Shown here piece by piece: positions 15,729 through 22,716 of a DNA stretch of 35,450 nt. Under the pieces are notes generated by a model. That model saw only the letters and a list, made by a program, of their open reading frames with translations, was not told where the DNA came from and ran no database searches. The translations under genes were made by a program, and so were the position numbers. Source of the stretch: JAGWRI01 sp035700805 (GTDB taxonomy: Bacteria > Gemmatimonadota > Gemmatimonadetes > Gemmatimonadales > Gemmatimonadaceae); contig DASSOG010000006.1 of NCBI GenBank assembly GCA_035700805.1, positions 1 to 35,450 of the forward strand, given 5' to 3'. Numbering within the stretch: position 1 is the stretch's first letter; the number at the start of each line of letters is the position of its first letter.

Positions 15729-15775
15729 GTATCCGCGTCATCCCTGTTCAGATCCGCGGCATCGCAGTATCTCAG
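15729..15775. repeat. ATCCGCG family repeat, degenerate copy
   Basis: Contains GTATCCGCGTCATCCCTGTT, then AGATCCGCGGCATCGCAGTA, matching the cores seen at 21171-21290 and 25071-25265. It overlaps the stop codon of the propeller gene at 15772-15774. Confidence 0.65.
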
Positions 15776-18700
15776 TGAGAGTCACTCCCCCCAACAATCA
15801 ACCCACCCCCGCCAGGCGCGTTCTCGCTCCCCGGCACCTCCTTGGCCGCCACGTCAATGGGCGCCAGCCCCGCCGACTTGAGCACCTCGTCCACACGAGT
15901 CACGCCAGCCATGGCCTTCTTCATACGGGCAAACTGGATGTCAATCAGCCCGTTCAGCAGGTCGTACACTTCGTAACTCTGCTGCGTGGGCCGCCCCTGG
16001 GCACTCTCCACCACACCCATCAGCGCCCCGATGCGGTTGTTCAGCCGGATCGGATAGTTCAGCGGATCCTCCCCCGCGTGACTCTGCGACTGGTACAGCG
16101 AATCCTCCACCGACTGCAGCGAATCGCGCAGCGGCGCCACCAACTGCGCGAACCGCGCCTTGCGCGCCGCCGGCAGGCTGTCCGCCCGCTGGTCAAGCTG
16201 GTACAGCACATAGCGGATCGTCTTCACCGCATCGTTGGTGGCTGAGAACTTGTCGCGGATCTTCATGGCCAGCGCGAACTGCGCATCCCAGTCGGCCTGC
16301 GTCGCGCCCATGATCCGCGGGTCGGCCAGCAGCTTGAACTGCTGCGTGCCCACCTGCTTGCCATCCACGCTCAGGCGCACCGTGTACGTGCCCGGAGGCG
16401 CCGTGGGACCCGTGGTGCCCGCGCCCCACAATACCATTCCATTAAAGCGGTGCGCGTCGGGGTAACGCATGTTCCACCCCGTGAAGGTGTTTACGCCCGC
16501 CTCGTTGGCCGGACGCGCCGCCCCGCCGCCGAAGCCTCCAAATCCCCCTCGGCCCCCTCGACCACCCGCCGCCGGCGCCACCGTCTCGGACGTCGAGTAG
16601 CGGTGGATGAGCGTGCCCTTGGCGTCCAGGAAGTCCAGCGTCACCGACTTCGCCGGCGCCTTGAGCCAGTACTGCACCGCGATGCCGCTGGGCGGGTTCT
16701 CACCCGACGGGTTCACCGCCGTCGTCGGGTCACCCCCACGCCCGCCGCGACCGCGCCCGAAGAAGCCCCCACGCCCACCTTCACGATACTGGTCTTCCGG
16801 CTTGAACAGGTGCGCATTCGAGGCCATCACCTTGGACGACATCTGCTCCAGCGAACTCACGTTGTCCATGATGTAGAACGCGCGCCCGTGCGTGGCCGCA
16901 ATCAGGTCGCCGTCCTTGAACGTCAGGTCGCGCACCGGCACCAGCGGCAGGTTCAGCGCCAGCGACTGCCACGAGTGGCCGTCGTCCTGCGAGAAGTACA
17001 CACTGCGCTCCGTGCCCGCCACCAGGAAGCCCGCCTTGTTCGGGTCCTCGCGAATCACCCGCGTGGGCTCCGTATCCGGCAGCGCCGCGTCAATCCGCAC
17101 CCAGTGCGCGCCAAAGTCCACCGTCTTCCACAGCATTGGCTCGCGGCTGTCCAGCTTGACCCGATTGGCCGCCACGTAGGCCGTGCCATCGTGATGCCAG
17201 CTCGCGTCAATGCTCGAGATCTTCGTGTTCTGCGCCAGCCCCTTGGGCGTGACGTCCGTCCACGTGGCTCCATCGTTGTGCGTCACGTAGATCTTGCCGT
17301 CGTCCGAGCCCGTCCACAGCTCACCCGCCTTGATCGGCGACTCCTCGATCACGAAGATCGTGGCATAGTATTCCACTGAAGTCTGGTCCTTGGTCAGCGG
17401 CCCCCCGGCATCACCCAGCGTCGCCGGGTCATGATACGTGAGGTCCGGGCTGATGACCTTCCAGCTCTTGCCGCCATTGACCGACTTGAAGACCTTGTTC
17501 CCCCCGATATACACCGCGCGCGGATTGTGCACCGACGTGATGATCGGGAACGTCCACTGGAAGCGATACTTGAGATCCTTGGCCGGGTGCCCCATCGGGT
17601 TGTCCGGCCACGGGTTCACGTCTTCCTCCAGCCCCGTCCGCGTGTCCAGCCGAGTGATCAGGTTGCCGTAGCTGCCCGCATACAGGACCCACGGCCGGTC
17701 GGACACCGAGGCAATCCACCCCGATTCGCCGCCCCCGGCGTCTTCCCAGTTGGACTCGTCCAGGTTGCCCTTGTTCGCGCCGCACACCGCCCCCCGGTCC
17801 TGCTGCGCGCCACAGATCTTGTAGGGAAAGTCGTTCGTCGCAATCACGTGGTAGAACTGGCCCGTGGGCATGTCCTCCGCACTCCACGTCTGTCCGCCGT
17901 CCGTCGTGACCTGCGCGCCGCCGTCATCCCCCTCGATCATCCGCTTGGGGTCGTTCGGCGCAATCCACGTCTGGTGCGAATCCCCATGCCCCCCGCGCAT
18001 CCCGCGCCACGTCTTGCCGCCATCCGTGGACTTCAGGAACGACACGTTGTTGATGTACAGCGTGTTCGTGTCCACCGGATCGGCCGCGAGCTTCATGTAA
18101 TACCAGGCGCGCTGCTTGATCTCCGCCTCGCCATTCACGAAGTGCCACGTGGCGCCCGCGTCGCTGGACTTGTAGAGCCCGCCATCCCGCGCCTCAATCA
18201 GCGCCCACACGATGTTCGGGTTGGCCCGCGAGATCGCCAGCCCGCCGTTGCCCCAGATCCCCTTGGGCAGCCCCGGGTTGTCCTTGAGTTGCGTCCAGTG
18301 CGCGCCACCGTCCGTCGTCTTGTACATGGAGCTGCCGGCCCCGCCGCTGGAGAACGTCCAGGGCAACCGGTACGCCTGCCAGAATTCCGCATACAGCGTG
18401 TTCGGGTCCGACGGATCCATGACCAGGTCGGAGACCCCCGTGGAGTCATTGACGAAGAGGATCTTGTTCCACGTCTTGCCGCCATCCGTAGTCTTATATA
18501 CCCCACGCTCGGCGTTCGGCCCCCAGAGATGCCCGAACGCCCCCACGTACACCGTGTTGGGATCGTTGGGGTCTATGACAATCCTGGCAATCTGCCGCGT
18601 GTCGCCCAGGCCCACGAACTGCCACGTCTTGCCCGCGTCCGTGCTCTTCCAGACCCCGTCGCCGTACGACGCGTTGCCGCGGATCGGATACTCCCCCCCG

Positions 18701-19074
18701 CCCACGTACACGATGTCCGGGTTCGACGGCGCCGTCTCCACCGCGCCGATCGTGCCGCCAAAGTAGCCGTCCGACGTCGGGAACCAGCTCGCCCCGCCAT
18801 CGGTCGTCTTGAACACGCCACCGCCCGGGGTGCCCATGTAGTACTCGTTGGGACGCGTGGCTGAACCCGTCACCGCCACCGAACGGCCCCCGCTGAACGG
18901 ACCCACCAGCCGCCACTTCACACCCGTGAACGCCAGGCTGTCCAGCGGCACCGATACCATCGCGTTGGCCGTCGTCACCGGGCGCGGGCGTCCACCCTGC
19001 GCCACCATCACGGCCGGAAAGCCAGCGGCCAGCGCCGTCAGCGCCACCGTCCGGCGTACATTTAATCCGATCAC
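15772..19074 (-). CDS. secreted VPS10/sialidase-like Asp-box beta-propeller protein
   Basis: A 1,100-residue exported protein with a signal peptide (about 1-25, ending VMVAQ). The body is built from BNR/Asp-box repeats, S/T-x-D-x-G-x-T/S-W: TTDGGASW, STDAGKTW, TTDGGKTW, TTDGGAHW, SSDAGATW, STDGGKTW, TTDGGQTW, SVNGGKSW, THNDGATW, TVDFGAHW and SQDDGHSW. These mark two large propellers as in VPS10/sortilin-type and sialidase-like domains. A Gly/Arg-rich low-complexity stretch (about 790-815, with RGGRGG runs) leads to a C-terminal region with helices. The start is GTG 19074, with AGGAGG 5 nt upstream. Proteins of this kind are abundant in Gemmatimonadota and are usually annotated as glycosyl hydrolases; a catalytic activity is not established. 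Its stop lies inside a local repeat. Confidence 0.88.
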   Translation of the reverse strand: MIGLNVRRTVALTALAAGFPAVMVAQGGRPRPVTTANAMVSVPLDSLAFTGVKWRLVGPFSGGRSVAVTGSATRPNEYYMGTPGGGVFKTTDGGASWFPTSDGYFGGTIGAVETAPSNPDIVYVGGGEYPIRGNASYGDGVWKSTDAGKTWQFVGLGDTRQIARIVIDPNDPNTVYVGAFGHLWGPNAERGVYKTTDGGKTWNKILFVNDSTGVSDLVMDPSDPNTLYAEFWQAYRLPWTFSSGGAGSSMYKTTDGGAHWTQLKDNPGLPKGIWGNGGLAISRANPNIVWALIEARDGGLYKSSDAGATWHFVNGEAEIKQRAWYYMKLAADPVDTNTLYINNVSFLKSTDGGKTWRGMRGGHGDSHQTWIAPNDPKRMIEGDDGGAQVTTDGGQTWSAEDMPTGQFYHVIATNDFPYKICGAQQDRGAVCGANKGNLDESNWEDAGGGESGWIASVSDRPWVLYAGSYGNLITRLDTRTGLEEDVNPWPDNPMGHPAKDLKYRFQWTFPIITSVHNPRAVYIGGNKVFKSVNGGKSWKVISPDLTYHDPATLGDAGGPLTKDQTSVEYYATIFVIEESPIKAGELWTGSDDGKIYVTHNDGATWTDVTPKGLAQNTKISSIDASWHHDGTAYVAANRVKLDSREPMLWKTVDFGAHWVRIDAALPDTEPTRVIREDPNKAGFLVAGTERSVYFSQDDGHSWQSLALNLPLVPVRDLTFKDGDLIAATHGRAFYIMDNVSSLEQMSSKVMASNAHLFKPEDQYREGGRGGFFGRGRGGRGGDPTTAVNPSGENPPSGIAVQYWLKAPAKSVTLDFLDAKGTLIHRYSTSETVAPAAGGRGGRGGFGGFGGGAARPANEAGVNTFTGWNMRYPDAHRFNGMVLWGAGTTGPTAPPGTYTVRLSVDGKQVGTQQFKLLADPRIMGATQADWDAQFALAMKIRDKFSATNDAVKTIRYVLYQLDQRADSLPAARKARFAQLVAPLRDSLQSVEDSLYQSQSHAGEDPLNYPIRLNNRIGALMGVVESAQGRPTQQSYEVYDLLNGLIDIQFARMKKAMAGVTRVDEVLKSAGLAPIDVAAKEVPGSENAPGGGGLIVGGSDSH

Positions 19075-19166
19075 TTCTGCCTCCTGCGGAGTTCAAACGA
19101 TTGGGGAAGAACCACAGCCCGCAAATTGTGCTATCGCCACACGGTCTGGAAAGGTACGATTATCAC

Positions 19167-20087
19167 ATGCCCAACTCGGCGCACCCCGGTTTCTCGCCCC
19201 GGACGGCCCTCGCTGTCATCTTCATGACAGCCTGGCTGGCCGCGTGTTCGTCGCACTCTGACACTAAATCGCCCCCCTCCGTCTCACCTGTCGCCACCAC
19301 CACCGGCCTCTCACACCCCGAGTCGGTACGCTACGACTCCGCCCGCGACGTCTACTACGTCTCCAACATCAACGGCGACCCCGCCGCGCACGACGGCAAT
19401 GGCTCCATCGTCGTCGTGGACGCCGACAGCTACAGGATCCTCCGTCCGCTCGTGCAGGGCGGCGTCAACGGCGCCCGCCTGAGCGCCCCCAAGGGCATGG
19501 CCCTCTCCGGCGACACCCTCTGGGTGGCCGACATCGACACCCTCCGCGCCTTCGACGTGCGCGACGGCCACACCCTCGAAACCGTCAGCCTCACCCGACT
19601 CGGCGCCACCTTCCTGAACGACGTGACCGTGGGCGGCGACGGCGCCGTGTACATCACCGATACCGGCAGGAACGACTCCGCCAGCACCGGGAGCGCCATC
19701 TTCCGCGTCCACGCCCGCCTCCCGCGCGTGGCGCTGGCCACGCCGGAACTCTCCGCGCCCAATGGCATCACCTGGGACGCGCAGGGACAACGCTTTCTCC
19801 TCGCGCCCGGCGGCAAGGAAATCCAGACCTGGGTGCCCGGCGAACCGGCCCCCGTACCCCTCATGAATGGCCCCGGCGGCTACGACGGCATCGAGGTGCT
19901 GGCCAACCGGTCCATCCTCGTGACCAGTTGGGCCGACTCCACGCTTCACCTCATCCGCGCGGGCGTGATGTCTCCCCTGGTGCGCGGCCTGAGCGGACCA
20001 GCGGACATCGGCGTGGACACGCGGCGCAACATCGTCGCCGTGCCGCGCCTGCTCCTGGACCGCGTGGAATACTTCCGGATTCCGTAG
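19167..20087 (+). CDS. SMP-30/gluconolactonase-like beta-propeller lipoprotein
   Basis: The product is 306 residues. A signal peptide ends in WLAAC, a lipobox, predicting a lipid-anchored protein. The rest is a six-bladed propeller of the SMP-30/NHL type: LSHPESVRYD, YYVSNINGD, GMALSGDTLWVADI, LNDVTVGGDGAVYITDTG, ELSAPNGITWD and GYDGIEVLANRSILVTSWAD. ATG 19167 is chosen over 19101 because it gives a normal signal peptide and AAAGG lies 12 nt upstream. It is divergent from the propeller gene. A lactonase role is possible by family, but the protein may only be a binding or sensing propeller. Confidence 0.85.
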   Translation: MPNSAHPGFSPRTALAVIFMTAWLAACSSHSDTKSPPSVSPVATTTGLSHPESVRYDSARDVYYVSNINGDPAAHDGNGSIVVVDADSYRILRPLVQGGVNGARLSAPKGMALSGDTLWVADIDTLRAFDVRDGHTLETVSLTRLGATFLNDVTVGGDGAVYITDTGRNDSASTGSAIFRVHARLPRVALATPELSAPNGITWDAQGQRFLLAPGGKEIQTWVPGEPAPVPLMNGPGGYDGIEVLANRSILVTSWADSTLHLIRAGVMSPLVRGLSGPADIGVDTRRNIVAVPRLLLDRVEYFRIP

Positions 20088-20139
20088 CACCACCACCGGG
20101 CCAGCCGCTCCCGCTCCCGCCTCCACTTCCCCGCGCCCC

Positions 20140-21162
20140 TTGCCCCTGCGCAACCTCCAACGTCGCTGGATCCTCACCGCCCTCTCGTTCGCGGCGGTTA
20201 TTGGCGTTTCCATCTACACCATCGCCGGATGGTCCACCCAGGGCATCGACTTCGCGCTCCCCTGGCAGTCGCACGCCCTGGCCATCGCGGCCCTGGTCTT
20301 CGAGCTCGCCTGCCGCGCGGTGAAGCTCACCTGGAGCGCCCGCTCGGTGGGAGTGAAGCTGTCGCTGCGCGCGTCGCTGCGCACCTGCCTGGCCGGCGAC
20401 CTGGCCGCCAGCATCACGCCCGGCCGCTCCGGCGCGGAGCCCGCGCGCTACATCGTGCTCGCGCAGACGGGCATCGACACCCCCAACACCCTCGTCATCC
20501 TCTTTGCCGACCTGTTCCTGGAGATGACCTCGCTGGGCGCCGTGGTGCTGGGGTCCGCCATCGTCTTTCGCCACGCCGGCACGGCCCTCTCCGCCCTGGT
20601 GGGGGTGCTCGGACTGGACGTGGTGTTCGTACTCGGCATCGGCTTTGTGGGACTCATGCTCGCGCGGCGCCAGGCCGGCCCCGAACCCCCGCCGTGGGCG
20701 GTGCGCCTGCGACTGCACGGCCGCCGCTGGGAGCTGGTCCGCCACTGGCTCGCCAGGCTCCGCACCACCGTGGACACCGTGAAGACCGTGGATTGGCGCT
20801 GGGCCGCGGGCGGGTTCGTGATGTCCTTCCTGCACGTGGCCACTCGGCTCGTCATGCTGCCGGCGCTCGTGCTCCCCGTGATGCCGAACCTTCCCCTGGC
20901 GCCACTGGCCCTGTGGCCATTGGGATTATTGTATGGGGCGGCGGTGGTGCCCGCCCCGGGTGGCGGCGGCGCGGTGGAGCTGGGCTTCCGCGTCGCGCTG
21001 GGCGGGGTGATCCCCGGCGGCCTCTTCGTGGCCGCGCTGGTCTGGTGGCGGTTCTACACGTTTTACATATACATCATCCTGGGCGCCTTCGCCGCCGGTC
21101 GCACCGCGCTCAAGGCCGTGGCCAGGACCGAGCAACTGGAAGAAGAGCTCGAAAACGCCTGA
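20140..21162 (+). CDS. flippase-like membrane protein (UPF0104 / LPG synthase TM domain)
   Basis: The product is about 340 residues with eight or so hydrophobic helices. The conserved segment RTCLAGDLAASITPGRSGAE, then PARY, is the hallmark of the lysylphosphatidylglycerol synthase transmembrane family (UPF0104), whose stand-alone members are proposed lipid flippases. A second conserved region is VVPAPGGGGAVELGF near the C-terminus, also typical. No soluble aminoacyl-transferase domain is present, so it is not a full MprF. The start is uncertain: TTG 20140 is the only plausible initiator near the first helix, and no ribosome binding site is visible. It follows the SMP-30-like gene by 52 nt. 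Confidence 0.85.
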   Translation: MPLRNLQRRWILTALSFAAVIGVSIYTIAGWSTQGIDFALPWQSHALAIAALVFELACRAVKLTWSARSVGVKLSLRASLRTCLAGDLAASITPGRSGAEPARYIVLAQTGIDTPNTLVILFADLFLEMTSLGAVVLGSAIVFRHAGTALSALVGVLGLDVVFVLGIGFVGLMLARRQAGPEPPPWAVRLRLHGRRWELVRHWLARLRTTVDTVKTVDWRWAAGGFVMSFLHVATRLVMLPALVLPVMPNLPLAPLALWPLGLLYGAAVVPAPGGGGAVELGFRVALGGVIPGGLFVAALVWWRFYTFYIYIILGAFAAGRTALKAVARTEQLEEELENA

Positions 21163-21170
21163 GCCCCTCC

Positions 21171-21290
21171 GCGCCTCCGCCCGGATGCCTGCCGTATCCG
21201 CGACATCGCTGTACCGAAGTTGGCGCCTCCGCCCGGATGCCTGCCGTATCCGCGGCATCCGCTGTTTCATCCGCGACATCGCTGTACCGC
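21171..21290. repeat. ATCCGCG family repeat, two tandem copies
   Basis: Two copies begin with CGCCTCCGCCCGGATGCCTG. The first (21171-21221) lacks one internal unit; the second (21222-21290) has GTATCCGCGGCATCCGCTGT, then TTCATCCGCGACATCGCTGT. The second copy overlaps the last seven codons and stop of the anti-sigma gene. Confidence 0.85.
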
Positions 21291-22145
21291 TCGCACCCGG
21301 ATCAGCACCGAATCCGCCGGCAGCGGCGACCACGTTCCCACCACTGAATCCTGCACGCGCACCAGCCCGCCGGTATCCAGCATCAGGCCCAGCGCGAAAG
21401 GCGCAGGCGCCTCGGCCCGCGCGGCCGTCGCAGCCGTCGCAGCCGTCGCAGCCGTCGCAGCCATGTCCCGGGCTTCCGCGCGTTGCATCGCAACCGGCGC
21501 GCCATAACAAACCGGCTGCGCCGCTGACGTCTGCTCCAGCGCAGAGTACGCCGCTGCCCGCCCGGCTGCTCCTCTGTCCGTGGGCTGCGCGGTAACAGCC
21601 GCCGCTGTGCCTCCGCCCGCAGGCTCACTGGCCACAACAGTCGCTGCCTTGGGTACCGGCTTCCGGGACGCGCGCCCTTCGGCTTTCATCGTGCTGCCCG
21701 GCGTCACGCTCACCACGCGCGGAGCCGCCAGGTTCGTGGCCTGCTCCGTGCGTACCGGCGGCGAGTCGCGTCCCACCACCTGCACGCCGACGGCCAGCAG
21801 CACCCCGGCCGCCGCCAGCCATCCGGCTGGCCGCACCCACCGCATCCGCCCCCTGGGCGGCACCGCGCCCGCCGTCGCGCCGCCGCCCGCGCTTCCACCG
21901 CCCGTCGTCCCGCCCCCGCTCGCGCTTCCGCCGTTCGCGCTACCGCTGCCCGGCACGATCCCCCCGCCCACGTCATCCAGCGCCGAGAGAATCCGCGACG
22001 CGCCCGCCACCAGCCCGCGCGCCTCGGCCACCAGTGCCCCACACTCCGCGCAGTCAGCCACGTGCCGCTCCACCAGCGCCGCCAGGTCGTCGGAAAGCTG
22101 GCCGTCCAGCCACGCATGAATGGTGCCTTCATCCAGGTGCTTCAT
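21267..22145 (-). CDS. anti-sigma factor with zinc-binding N-terminus
   Basis: A 292-residue single-pass membrane protein. The N-terminal domain (1-45) has the zinc anti-sigma motif H28-x3-C32-x2-C35 (HVADCAEC) that clamps ECF sigma factors. A Gly/Ser/Ala linker (60-92) leads to a membrane helix at about 106-123 (AGWLAAAGVLLAVGVQVVG). The outer region is Ala/Thr-rich and contains a 9-bp tandem repeat encoding (AAT)n. It lies 50 nt after the sigma factor gene in the same direction and GAGGGG precedes its ATG. Its last residues, AVQRCRG, and its stop are encoded by a local repeat element, so the natural C-terminus has been replaced or extended. Confidence 0.87.
   Translation of the reverse strand: MKHLDEGTIHAWLDGQLSDDLAALVERHVADCAECGALVAEARGLVAGASRILSALDDVGGGIVPGSGSANGGSASGGGTTGGGSAGGGATAGAVPPRGRMRWVRPAGWLAAAGVLLAVGVQVVGRDSPPVRTEQATNLAAPRVVSVTPGSTMKAEGRASRKPVPKAATVVASEPAGGGTAAAVTAQPTDRGAAGRAAAYSALEQTSAAQPVCYGAPVAMQRAEARDMAATAATAATAATAARAEAPAPFALGLMLDTGGLVRVQDSVVGTWSPLPADSVLIRVRAVQRCRG
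21424..21459. repeat. 9-bp tandem repeat inside the anti-sigma gene
   Basis: Four exact units of GCCGTCGCA on the plus strand, in frame, encode the ATAATAATAA stretch in the outer region of the anti-sigma factor. Copy number changes would alter protein length by three residues per unit without a frameshift. Confidence 0.85.
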
Positions 22146-22195
22146 GGCCCCCTCGCCGGCCGCAGGTCATGCGGCGTCATATTCGTTTGCATATC

Positions 22196-22705
22196 CTAAG
22201 CCCCGGTGCCCGCAGCCCGCCCACCCGGCCGCCCCTCCACCAGCTCCACCAGCCGCCGCCGGGCGCGCGCCAGCGTCGTCCCCACGGACCCGGCGGCCAG
22301 GCCCAGCGCCGCCGCAATCTCCCCGTAGTCCAGCCCCTCCTCCCGCAGCAGCAGCGCTTCCCGGTCCCGTTCGCCCAGCCCTTCCAGCGCCCGCCGCGCG
22401 GCGGCCCGCTCCTCCGCCCGTATGACCGCCGTATCCGCGGCATCCGCGGTTTCATCCGCGACATCGCGGTGCAGCAATTGCAGCTGGCGTCGCCGCCGAG
22501 ACTCCTGCCGTGCCGCGTCGCGCACCAGGTTCGTGGCCACCGTGAACAGCCACGCCCGCTCATTCTCCAGCCGCGGCTGGCGGAGGGCACGCAGGAAGGT
22601 CTCCTGCGCCACCTCATCCGCCCAGTCACGGTCGCCCAGCCGCCGCGTCAGGTACCGCATCAGCGGGGCGTGATATTCGCGGAACAGCCGCTCGGTCTCG
22701 TCCAT
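22196..22705 (-). CDS. ECF RNA polymerase sigma factor
   Basis: A 169-residue sigma-70 factor of the ECF class. Region 2 (1-65) has LFREYHAPLMRYLTRRLGD, DWADEVAQETFLRAL and AWLFTVATNLVRD. Region 4 (107-152) has LGERDREALLLREEGLDYGE, then IAAALGLAAGSVGTTLARAR. The linker between them (residues about 79-97, HRDVADETADAADTAVIRA) is encoded by a repeat element inserted in frame. GAGGA lies just before ATG 22705. It sits 11 nt after the VIT/VWA gene and 50 nt before its likely anti-sigma partner, so the three form a probable operon. Confidence 0.93.
   Translation of the reverse strand: MDETERLFREYHAPLMRYLTRRLGDRDWADEVAQETFLRALRQPRLENERAWLFTVATNLVRDAARQESRRRRQLQLLHRDVADETADAADTAVIRAEERAAARRALEGLGERDREALLLREEGLDYGEIAAALGLAAGSVGTTLARARRRLVELVEGRPGGRAAGTGA
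22410..22472. repeat. ATCCGCG family repeat inside the sigma factor gene
   Basis: Reads CCTCCGCCCGTATGACCGCC, then GTATCCGCGGCATCCGCGGT, then TTCATCCGCGACATCGCGGT. It matches the intergenic copies at 21222-21290 and 25071-25134. It stays open on the coding strand in the frame used by the sigma gene. Confidence 0.8.
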
Positions 22706-22716
22706 GCGTCCTCGCG

